A stretch of DNA of 22,680 bases. It comes from an uncultured Bacilli bacterium. Its GTDB lineage: Bacteria > Bacillota_I > Bacilli_A > RF39 > UBA660. A program made the position numbers and the translations under genes. A model generated the notes under the pieces. It had not been told where the DNA came from and did no database searches. It saw only the letters and a list, made by a program, of their open reading frames with translations. Shown piece after piece: positions 7,487 to 14,440 of this stretch (position 1 is the first letter of the stretch; the number at the start of each line of letters is the position of its first letter). The DNA is taken from contig CAKPCJ010000017.1 of NCBI GenBank assembly GCA_934141575.1, positions 1-22,680 of the forward strand. The letters run 5' to 3'.

Positions 7487-7582
7487 TCACCAGTTCGGTT
7501 TAGGCGAATTGGTGCTAGTATCACACTAGCCAACCCCTTTTTATTCTTTTTGAGGCTGTTCGGGGGATCAGCCTCTTTTTTT
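7487..7582 (+). ncRNA. Candidate small structured RNA (about 95 nt)
   Basis: A consensus promoter leads directly into two adjoining hairpins and ends at a strong terminator, with no ribosome site or worthwhile ORF. Hairpin 1 is CACCAGTTCG (7488-7497) with CGAATTGGTG (7505-7514), one G-U pair and loop GTTTAGG. Hairpin 2 is GCTAGT (7514-7519) with ACTAGC (7525-7530), loop ATCAC. An unpaired CAACCCC and U-rich linker follow, then the terminator, whose loop carries GGGGG that could pair with the CCCC at 7534-7537. I cannot match it to 6S, SRP, T-box or a known riboswitch. It may be a free regulatory RNA or a leader for the operon at 7671; the -10-like box beyond the terminator favours a free RNA. 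Confidence 0.6.
7552..7582 (+). terminator. Strong rho-independent terminator
   Basis: GAGGCTG (7552-7558) and CAGCCTC (7569-7575) form a perfect 7-bp GC-rich stem with the ten-base loop TTCGGGGGAT, followed directly by seven Ts. It separates the small-RNA unit from the operon that starts at 7671. Confidence 0.9.
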
Positions 7583-7615
7583 GTTTAAAAATAATGTAAA
7601 ATTTGGTCAAATGGG

Positions 7616-7644
7616 TTACTATTTTTTCCAATATTATTTATAAT
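7616..7644 (+). promoter_or_regulatory. Putative promoter for the 58-aa/zincin operon
   Basis: A consensus TATAAT (7639-7644) lies 26 bases before the ATG at 7671. The best -35 at 17-base spacing is the weak TTACTA (7616-7621). It lies after the terminator at 7552-7582, so it would give the operon its own transcription start. Confidence 0.5.
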
Positions 7645-7670
7645 AATGTTAGTTATGTTTGGAGGTTTTT

Positions 7671-7847
7671 ATGGAAAAAAGCTATAGAGTAATTGATGAG
7701 ACAGAATTAACAGATGAGGAACTAGGTATGTACTATTACAAATTGGCTCAAAAAGCAAAGGAAAAAAATGATGAAAAGAAATATGAATATTATTTGCTTT
7801 GTGCTGCTCAATATTTTAGGAATAAAAAGGAAGGAAAGGTTAAATGA
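7671..7847 (+). CDS. Small hypothetical protein, 58 aa
   Basis: No family is recognised. The product is highly charged and tyrosine-rich, beginning MEKSYRVIDETELTDEELGM. It appears to form two helices in the style of a TPR-like hairpin (YYYKLAQKAKEKND, then KKYEYYLLCAAQYF). The start is the ATG at 7671, five bases after GGAGG (7661-7665); an in-frame TTG at 7659 overlaps that ribosome site and is not used. The stop overlaps the next start as ATGA, so translation is coupled to the HEIDH protein downstream. Such a small coupled partner may be an accessory, chaperone-like or regulatory subunit; that is inference. Confidence 0.75.
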   Translation: MEKSYRVIDETELTDEELGMYYYKLAQKAKEKNDEKKYEYYLLCAAQYFRNKKEGKVK

Positions 7848-9532
7848 ATAATATAGATTTGATTCCTGAAGTTGATTTTGATGTCATTAAGAAAATCCTT
7901 TCTAGTGATGAATATTGCAAACGCCTAGTTGACTTTGACAAAAGCACTGATTTTTTTGATACTTATTATACAAAAGAAGAATATTTGGTTTCTATAGACT
8001 GTTATGTATATGAAATGATTAAACGTATGGTAAGTGATTATAAACCAAATAATTTTGTTATTCTTAATAGATATTTCAATTTTTTCGTTAAAGGTAGATA
8101 TAATTCTCCTATAGAATATTTTTCTAACCCTGTTTTAAATAATATCCATATGGTTAATCTCGGTAGATATGATGAGACTGCTTTAAAATTTTTACAAATT
8201 AGAAATTCTTCAAATTATCTTTCAATGTTAAACTCAATTAAAAATTATTATACGGATATTATTGTGAATGACTTACCTATATCATTTGAAACATTTTCTG
8301 ATATGTTTATATTTTTTAGCAGTGGAAAATTAGACGATTTAGATATTAATAAATCGCATTGTGATTATTTCTTTTCCAAACTTTTAAATCCTGATTATAT
8401 TGATAAAAAATTACCAGTTAAATCTTTTCAGTTTTACTTTAATCGCTTTACTCAAATAATTGCTAAGCTTAATGGTTTATCTTGCAAATGTTCTGTTAGT
8501 TATATACCACCATCAGATGGCAAAATATGTAGAGGTCTTTATTTAACTTATCCTAATAATAGTCTGACTTTGAATAGTGATATGTTTTCTGATACAATGA
8601 AATCTAATTTTAGATATTTTGAAACTATTTTTCATGAGATAGATCACTGCAGGCAAGCAACAAAAACTAAAAGTACATATACTTCTCTAAAAATAGCAAA
8701 AGATACGATTTTACATATGTTTTTAGGAGATAAATACTACGTCGATAATTATGATGCAATTAGTATTGAAAGTGATGCTGCATTAAATGGATATGTAGAA
8801 TCTCTTCGATATGTTAAATCTATTAATCCTGAGTATTACAACTTACTTGTAAAGAGTGCTATAGAAGAAGTTAAAAGCAGAATTAAAACACTACATATTG
8901 ATCAGAGATATGTAAATGATCTTCCAGTGCATTTAGACCAAGTCTTTAATACTGTTTTAACGAACGAACAGAGAAAACTGTATATAAGTAAATTCCCTAT
9001 ACTAGAATATGAATATTTTAGTGATGGTAAACGAAAACTACCTATCGATTTATTACTTTCTGTAAATCATTTATCAAAAAACAACGTTTCATCAGATTCA
9101 CCCTCAATTAAGATGTGTAAAACTTTAATTAGAAGACAAAATTTAAGTACAGATGAAATAGTTGAAACATATAGAAATTCTTGTGTTATGTTAGATGATT
9201 ATGATGAAGAATTCGAGAAAAGTAGATTTGATTTACTTGGAATATCTATTCCAAAGAAATTAGAGCTTATTTTTAACGCTTCTTCTATTTATGATATAAC
9301 TAATATAGAAACAGAAATTATTAAGATACTTATTTCTAATATTATGATTTTAAATTCTCAATTTAATAATGGTATTAGCTCCGATAAAATTAATTATTTA
9401 AATTTAAGAATTAAAAGTGATTTGGTTATATTAGATACTATTGTTAAAAAATTTAAATCAATTAATAAGTTTAGAGGCGTGTCACTTGATTTAGAAAAGC
9501 TAAAGGAAAATAATGTTAAAAAAGGTATATAA
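7844..9532 (+). CDS. Putative zinc metallopeptidase (HEIDH protein), 562 aa
   Basis: The protein contains FHEIDHCRQ at residues 263-271: an HExxH zinc-binding motif preceded by a hydrophobic segment (YFETIF), as in zincin peptidases. About 40 residues on, SIESDAALNGY provides Glu/Asp residues suited to a gluzincin-type third ligand. No signal peptide or membrane segment is seen, so it should act in the cytoplasm. The regions before (1-250) and after (330-562) the putative catalytic core are Asn/Asp/Ser-rich and match no family I know. The start overlaps the upstream stop (ATGA). The gene ends in a terminator shared with the convergent gene at 9535. Peptidase activity is inferred from the motif alone. 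Confidence 0.7.
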   Translation: MNNIDLIPEVDFDVIKKILSSDEYCKRLVDFDKSTDFFDTYYTKEEYLVSIDCYVYEMIKRMVSDYKPNNFVILNRYFNFFVKGRYNSPIEYFSNPVLNNIHMVNLGRYDETALKFLQIRNSSNYLSMLNSIKNYYTDIIVNDLPISFETFSDMFIFFSSGKLDDLDINKSHCDYFFSKLLNPDYIDKKLPVKSFQFYFNRFTQIIAKLNGLSCKCSVSYIPPSDGKICRGLYLTYPNNSLTLNSDMFSDTMKSNFRYFETIFHEIDHCRQATKTKSTYTSLKIAKDTILHMFLGDKYYVDNYDAISIESDAALNGYVESLRYVKSINPEYYNLLVKSAIEEVKSRIKTLHIDQRYVNDLPVHLDQVFNTVLTNEQRKLYISKFPILEYEYFSDGKRKLPIDLLLSVNHLSKNNVSSDSPSIKMCKTLIRRQNLSTDEIVETYRNSCVMLDDYDEEFEKSRFDLLGISIPKKLELIFNASSIYDITNIETEIIKILISNIMILNSQFNNGISSDKINYLNLRIKSDLVILDTIVKKFKSINKFRGVSLDLEKLKENNVKKGI

Positions 9533-9555
9533 AGTTATTTCTTTATATACCTTTT
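9518..9555. terminator. Bidirectional terminator between convergent genes
   Basis: GGTATATAAAG (9524-9534) and CTTTATATACC (9541-9551) form a perfect 11-bp stem with a six-base loop, flanked by As on the left and Ts on the right, so it works for both strands. It overlaps the stop codon of the HEIDH gene and abuts the stop of the minus-strand gene. Confidence 0.85.
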
Positions 9556-10020
9556 CATTTTAATATCATATAAATCATCATCTATTTGCTTTACACTGCT
9601 GATTTTTTCATAAATAACTGCATTATTTCTAAATAAAAGCGAAGCTCTTATATTTTGTTTATCTTCAGTCACTTTTTCTGTTCCTTCTGGATTTGTTGCC
9701 AATACATTTAAGTTTTGGTCAAATAGATATCTTTTGTTATCATCTAAATTATTGTAGAAATAATATTCAAATCCTACACCATTTACTATTAATCTATATT
9801 CTTTTTCTAAGCCTAGTTTCCTTGGCGTTTTTTCACCATTTGGGTTTAAATAGCTTAGTTTTGCCTCTTTATCTAGAATATATATTGTATCAGCATCTGT
9901 AATTTCTAAAATTTTAAACATATCATTTCTAACATATAATATTCCACTCTTAGTAAGTACTACACTTATACTGTCATCCACTTCTAACAGTTTTTTTGGT
10001 TTGCTTTTATAAATTTCCAT
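9535..10020 (-). CDS. Hypothetical protein, 161 aa
   Basis: No family is recognised. The sequence alternates short hydrophobic strands and turns (SISVVLTKSGILYVRND, DTIYILDK, YRLIVNG), suggesting an all-beta soluble protein without signal peptide or membrane segment. Possible tandem beta units include YLNPNGEKTPRKLG and LATNPEGTEKV. The start is fixed by AGGAGG (10030-10025 on the minus strand) before the ATG at 10020. It lies 46 bases downstream of nifJ on the same strand, and the gap is nearly filled by a hairpin that overlaps its ribosome site. Co-transcription with nifJ is likely, but a role in pyruvate metabolism is not implied by its sequence. Confidence 0.7.
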   Translation of the reverse strand: MEIYKSKPKKLLEVDDSISVVLTKSGILYVRNDMFKILEITDADTIYILDKEAKLSYLNPNGEKTPRKLGLEKEYRLIVNGVGFEYYFYNNLDDNKRYLFDQNLNVLATNPEGTEKVTEDKQNIRASLLFRNNAVIYEKISSVKQIDDDLYDIKMKRYIKK

Positions 10021-10055
10021 AAAACCTCCTATACATATAGTATATGTATGGTTTT
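10021..10055 (-). promoter_or_regulatory. SD-overlapping hairpin between nifJ and the next gene
   Basis: ATACATATA and TATATGTAT (10031-10049) form a 19-base perfect palindrome around a central G. Outer arms AAAACC (10021-10026) and GGTTTT (10050-10055) extend it, leaving a 4-base bulge. On the minus strand that bulge plus the start of the outer arm is the AGGAGG of the 161-aa gene. The folded form would hide this ribosome site and also resembles a weak terminator 12 bases after the nifJ stop. It could tune expression of the downstream gene; the palindrome could alternatively bind a protein. Confidence 0.6.
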
Positions 10056-10066
10056 AATTAGTTCTA

Positions 10067-13000
10067 TTAATATTTTTCGCTTTCTTCAATTTTTTTATAT
10101 TCCATATATCGTTCAATTGCAATTTCTTTGTTTTTGTTAAGTAATTCTTTAGCATGCTCTTTATTAACTGCTTTTAGCATACTGTATCTTGTTTCCGATT
10201 CTAAGAAGTCCTCATACTTATCAAAGTTTGGTTCTTTATTATATAATTTTAATTTTTTATCCTCTGGGTTATATTTAAATATTGGTAAATATCCACATTC
10301 TGCTGCTAATAACTGATGTGCTAATGCATTATTCATACCACCTTTTATACCGTGTGATATACATGGCGCATATGCAATAATAATTGATGGGCCATCATAT
10401 TTAGCTGCTTCTTCAAAAACCTTAACTACCATTTCTTTATTATATCCTAAACTTATTTGTGCAACATAGACATTTTTATGTACTAATGCTATTTTAGCTA
10501 GATCTTTTTTTTCTGTTTTCTTTCCAGATTCTGTGAATGAAGCTACGCTTCCAGTTCTACTTGATTTTGATGACTGGCCACCTGTATTAGAGTATACTTC
10601 TGTATCTAACACTAATATATTTATATTTTCTCCACTTGATAGGATATGATCTATTCCTTGATAACCTATATCGTATGCCCAACCATCTCCACCTACACAC
10701 CAAACTGATGAAGTTTTTAAATATTCTTTATATGGTGCTATTTCTTTAGTTATTTTTATATTATTGCTTATCTTATTTGTTATTTCTATATCATCAAAAT
10801 TATCTATGTACTCTTTATATATATCTGCTTGTTCTTTATCAACATTATTTATTTCATTTTTTAATATATTTTTTAACCTATTTCTCATTAATTTGTGTGC
10901 TTCTAGTATTCCATATCCCATTTCTGCATTATCTTCAAACAATGAATTAATCCATGGAATACTGTAAGGCGTACTTGGAAGGCTAGCTCCATATATTGAG
11001 GAGCATCCAGTTGCATTGGATATAATTAAATTTTCTCCCAAAACTTGCGTTAATACTTTTAAATATGGAGTTTCTCCACATCCACTACAAGAGCCTGGAT
11101 ATTCGAATTTTGGTTTTTGAAATTGGCTAAATCTCACTGTATTTTTTCTTTCTATTTTTTTATCTGTAACTTTATTAAACAAATAGTCGTCTTGCTGTTT
11201 TTGAGCTAATTCGTGTACATTTTTCATTACTAATGCTTTTTCTCCATTTTTTCCAGGACATGTTTGTACACAATGGGTACATCCAGTACAATCATTGTAT
11301 GATACTCCTATCATAAAATTGTAATCTTGTACTTCTTTACCAATGCTTTTCAAATACTTATCATTCACTTCTTTGCTTTCTTCGTCATTCAATAAAAATG
11401 GTCTTATTACTGCATGTGGACATACAAATGCACATTGATTACATTGTATGCAATTTTCTTTTATCCACATAGGAACATATTCACTTATTTTTCTCTTTTC
11501 AAATACTGTATTTCCGCCTTCATATGTACCATCTGCATGATTTAAAAATGCTGAAACCGGCAATTCGTTCCCTCTCATTTTGTTAATACTGTCAATTATT
11601 ATATCATTGGTAATTTTCTTATTGTCTTTCTTATTGTCTATAGTCTTGACCTCTACCCTTCTTATATATTCTAAGGCTTTATCTATTACATTATTATTGG
11701 CCTCTACTATTTCAATGCCTCTTTTTAAGAATTTTTCTTTTACATTTCTTTTAATTTCTTCTTTAAATTCTTTTTCGTTTAAGATATTTATAAATTTTAG
11801 TATAATTGTTTCCATTATTGTGCTTATTTTATTGCCTAGACCGCTTTCTGATGATAATTTTAATGCGTCCACTATGTAAAAGTGTATATTTTTTTCTTTA
11901 ATTATTTTTATCATTTCTTCTGGTATTAACTTAAGACATTCTTCGTCACTCAAACTTGAATTTAGTATAAAGGTTCCGTTTTGTTTGATGTAATCTAGCA
12001 TATCAAATTGTGATAAGTAACTTGCTTTTGTACATACTATTAATTCTGATGATGTTATGTAGTAAGGTGCTCTTATTTTAGTATTGCTTATTCTTAGGTG
12101 ACTTCTTGTAACACCTCCAGATTTCTTGCTGTCATATTGAAAATAGCCTTGCACAAATTTTTCTGTCTTATCACCTATTATTTTCATTATATTTTTTGAA
12201 GCACTTACCATGCCATCACTACCGTATCCATATATCAATATTTCTGCGTTTTTACTTTCTATCGAAAAGCTGTCATCAACTTTAATACTTCTACTTGTTA
12301 TGTCGTCATTTATTCCTACAGTAAAATTGTTAAAACTATCTTTATTATTTAAAAAGTCATACACTGCTTTTATATCTTTTGGTGCAACATCTTTGCTTGA
12401 GATGCCATATCTTCCACCAATTATGTGTATATTTTTTTCTTTAAACGCATTTACTACATCTAAATATAATGGTTCTCCGGAACTTCCACTTTCTTTTGTT
12501 CTATCTAATACAGCTATTTTTTCTACAGAAGGGGGTAATACATCTAATATGTGTTTTATACTAAACGGTCTATATAAGTGTACTTCTATTAATCCGACAT
12601 TTTCATTTCTTTCATTTAAATAATCTATAGTTTCTTTTATTGTTTCACATACAGAACCCATTGCCACTATTATTCTAGTAGCATTTTTACTTCCATAATA
12701 ATTAAATAGTTTATAGTTTTCATTTGTTATTTTGTTTATTTCATTCATGTATTCTTCAACTATGTATGGTAATCTATCATAATATGAGTTTCTCGATTCC
12801 ATATTTTGAAAATATACATCATCATTTTGAGTAGTTCCACGTGTTATTTTTTTCCCTGGATTTAGGGCTTTACTTCTAAATTTTTCTAATGCTTCTTGAT
12901 CTATTAAGTCCTTTATTTTTTCTATATCAATCATTTTTATTTTTTGTAATTCGTGACTTGTTCTAAAACCATCAAATGCATTTATAAATGGTATACTTCC

Positions 13001-13483
13001 CTTTAGCGCTGAGAGGTAACTTATGGGCGTTAAATCCATAACTTGTTGTACTGATGATGAAAATAGTATGGCACATCCTGTTTGTCTTGTTGCATATATG
13101 TCTTGATGGTCACAGAATATAGATAATGCGTGTGTCGCTATTGATCTTGCTGCTACATTTATAACTCCTGGTAATAGTTCTCCTGCTATTTTATATAAAT
13201 TTGGAATCATTAACAATAACCCTTGACTTGCGGTATAGGTGCTAGATAAAGCTCCAGATTGAAGTGCACCGTGTACTAATCCTATTGCGCCAGCTTCACT
13301 TTGCATTTCTATTACTTTTACTTTATCTCCAAAGAAATTAAGTTCATTACTACTACTCCATTTGTCTATATGTTCAGCCATTGTAGATGCAGGCGTTATT
13401 GGATATATACCTGCTAATTCAGTCATTTTATAAGAAATATAGGCACATGCATGATTTCCATCTACTATTTTATATTCGCTCAT
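10067..13483 (-). CDS. nifJ: Pyruvate:ferredoxin (flavodoxin) oxidoreductase
   Basis: This single-chain homodimeric enzyme oxidises pyruvate with CoA to acetyl-CoA and CO2, passing electrons to ferredoxin or flavodoxin: the central pyruvate step of strict anaerobes. The domains appear in the usual order. The N-terminal pyruvate-binding domain contains YPITPASTMAEHIDKW. A ferredoxin domain with two 4Fe-4S motifs follows: CIQCNQCAFVCP at about residue 678 and CTGCTHCVQTCPG at about 731. The thiamine-diphosphate domain has SCSGCGETPY, NATGCSSIYG and GGDGWAYDIG (about 930), with cluster cysteines. At 1138 aa it is slightly shorter than the common 1170-1180. The ATG at 13483 has GGGAGG upstream and a TTGCTA/TATACT promoter at 13507-13535. 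Confidence 0.98.
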   Translation of the reverse strand: MSEYKIVDGNHACAYISYKMTELAGIYPITPASTMAEHIDKWSSSNELNFFGDKVKVIEMQSEAGAIGLVHGALQSGALSSTYTASQGLLLMIPNLYKIAGELLPGVINVAARSIATHALSIFCDHQDIYATRQTGCAILFSSSVQQVMDLTPISYLSALKGSIPFINAFDGFRTSHELQKIKMIDIEKIKDLIDQEALEKFRSKALNPGKKITRGTTQNDDVYFQNMESRNSYYDRLPYIVEEYMNEINKITNENYKLFNYYGSKNATRIIVAMGSVCETIKETIDYLNERNENVGLIEVHLYRPFSIKHILDVLPPSVEKIAVLDRTKESGSSGEPLYLDVVNAFKEKNIHIIGGRYGISSKDVAPKDIKAVYDFLNNKDSFNNFTVGINDDITSRSIKVDDSFSIESKNAEILIYGYGSDGMVSASKNIMKIIGDKTEKFVQGYFQYDSKKSGGVTRSHLRISNTKIRAPYYITSSELIVCTKASYLSQFDMLDYIKQNGTFILNSSLSDEECLKLIPEEMIKIIKEKNIHFYIVDALKLSSESGLGNKISTIMETIILKFINILNEKEFKEEIKRNVKEKFLKRGIEIVEANNNVIDKALEYIRRVEVKTIDNKKDNKKITNDIIIDSINKMRGNELPVSAFLNHADGTYEGGNTVFEKRKISEYVPMWIKENCIQCNQCAFVCPHAVIRPFLLNDEESKEVNDKYLKSIGKEVQDYNFMIGVSYNDCTGCTHCVQTCPGKNGEKALVMKNVHELAQKQQDDYLFNKVTDKKIERKNTVRFSQFQKPKFEYPGSCSGCGETPYLKVLTQVLGENLIISNATGCSSIYGASLPSTPYSIPWINSLFEDNAEMGYGILEAHKLMRNRLKNILKNEINNVDKEQADIYKEYIDNFDDIEITNKISNNIKITKEIAPYKEYLKTSSVWCVGGDGWAYDIGYQGIDHILSSGENINILVLDTEVYSNTGGQSSKSSRTGSVASFTESGKKTEKKDLAKIALVHKNVYVAQISLGYNKEMVVKVFEEAAKYDGPSIIIAYAPCISHGIKGGMNNALAHQLLAAECGYLPIFKYNPEDKKLKLYNKEPNFDKYEDFLESETRYSMLKAVNKEHAKELLNKNKEIAIERYMEYKKIEESEKY

Positions 13484-13506
13484 TTACTATTCCTCCCTAT
13501 ATAACT

Positions 13507-13535
13507 AGTATAGTATAACAATTAAGTTTTAGCAA
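13507..13535 (-). promoter_or_regulatory. nifJ promoter
   Basis: On the minus strand TTGCTA (13535-13530), a 17-base spacer and TATACT (13512-13507) lie 24 bases upstream of the nifJ ATG. TATACT overlaps a second copy shifted by five bases. No operator is obvious. Confidence 0.65.
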
Positions 13536-13552
13536 TTTTTTTTATTTAGTAA

Positions 13553-13581
13553 TTGCATATGGCTAAATCATATGTTATATT
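13553..13581 (+). promoter_or_regulatory. Putative promoter for the 253-aa gene
   Basis: TTGCAT (13553-13558), a 17-base spacer and TATATT (13576-13581) lie 22 bases before the ATG at 13604, diverging from the nifJ promoter. Two CATATG copies (13556-13561 and 13569-13574) sit between or over the boxes and could be an operator, though in AT-rich DNA this may be chance. Confidence 0.45.
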
Positions 13582-13603
13582 TTTAATATAGGTGGTGTTT
13601 AGT

Positions 13604-14365
13604 ATGGTTAGTAAAATATCAAGCAATTTTTCTGAATTTTTGCAAACATCATCATCAGATTGTTTAGCCAATGAGAAAAAGGGGATCCTAGAAATTTTAG
13701 AATCAGAGATAGGTGGAATACTTAAACAATTAAAGATGATTGCTCAGTCTAATAATTCTACTATAGAATTTGATTTAATTAGTGATAAATTTTATGATAT
13801 TCTTGGTAATTTACCTGTTGATATGTTAACTAAAAATATTTATGATTTGTATTACCAAGAATTGTATTGTAAAATTATTCGTGATGGTGATTATTCTTTA
13901 CGAAGCAATAGGTATGAGGCAAGTAATGAGAGAACACAAATTTTAGAGAGAACCCTATTGAATTATCAAAAAAATATAGATACTCTTAGGGTTGAATCTT
14001 ATGTAAATAATCACATTAAAAAATTTGTTGAAACATCTTTAGTAAATAATCTACTGTCTTGTATGGAAGATGAATTTCTTGAAATTCCATGTAAGCAAAA
14101 TAATAAATCTTTAAATGAAGGAACTTTACTCCTTAATAGGACAAAAGATTTAATTATTGCTGAAGTTTATGACATTTGTTCTGATAGTATAAAAGCTCTT
14201 AATTCTGAAGTAGAATCTTATCTAAAAAATAAAATTAGATTTGAAAAAGGATATACTGAGACAAATTTAAATGCTCTTTCTTTATCAAAACTATTAGAAG
14301 TTAGAGAAACCTTTAAAGTTACATCTGCTTCTAAGAAAAAGAAGAAAAAAGAATCTGTGAATTAA
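13604..14365 (+). CDS. Hypothetical soluble helical protein, 253 aa
   Basis: No family is recognised. The protein looks entirely alpha-helical and cytoplasmic, with several amphipathic segments (LESEIGGILKQLKMIAQ, ERTLLNYQKNIDTLRVE) and a strongly basic C-terminal tail (SASKKKKKKESVN). It has no Walker, zinc or membrane motif. AGGTGG (13590-13595) lies eight bases before the ATG at 13604; the in-frame GTGs at 13592 and 13595 fall inside that site and are rejected. It has its own promoter and a terminator overlapping its stop, so it is a single-gene unit between nifJ and the large membrane protein. The lysine tail could contact nucleic acid or acidic lipid; this is speculative. Confidence 0.75.
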   Translation: MVSKISSNFSEFLQTSSSDCLANEKKGILEILESEIGGILKQLKMIAQSNNSTIEFDLISDKFYDILGNLPVDMLTKNIYDLYYQELYCKIIRDGDYSLRSNRYEASNERTQILERTLLNYQKNIDTLRVESYVNNHIKKFVETSLVNNLLSCMEDEFLEIPCKQNNKSLNEGTLLLNRTKDLIIAEVYDICSDSIKALNSEVESYLKNKIRFEKGYTETNLNALSLSKLLEVRETFKVTSASKKKKKKESVN

Positions 14366-14390
14366 CAAAGTTTTTGGCTTTGTTTTTTAT
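14364..14390 (+). terminator. Rho-independent terminator
   Basis: AACAAAG (14364-14370) and CTTTGTT (14378-14384) form a 7-bp stem with loop TTTTTGG, followed by a T-rich tail. It overlaps the stop codon of the 253-aa gene. Confidence 0.8.
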
Positions 14391-14418
14391 TTGCATTATT
14401 TAGTGTTTAGAGTATAAT
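14390..14418 (+). promoter_or_regulatory. Putative promoter for the 717-aa membrane protein
   Basis: TATAAT (14413-14418) lies 22 bases before the ATG. TTTGCA (14390-14395), 17 bases upstream, is the best -35 and matches four of six positions. Confidence 0.5.
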
Positions 14419-14440
14419 TAATTTTAAGAGGAGGATTTTT

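Noticed and set aside
7659..7670. TTG start giving four extra residues on the 58-aa protein
   Set aside because: The TTG overlaps the GGAGG ribosome site that serves the ATG at 7671.
10128..12623. Several plus-strand open frames (10128-10316, 10764-10967, 11580-11879, 12210-12623) inside the nifJ region
   Set aside because: All lie antisense to nifJ, encode low-complexity Leu/Ser/Ile-rich strings typical of reversed AT-rich coding DNA, and lack ribosome sites.
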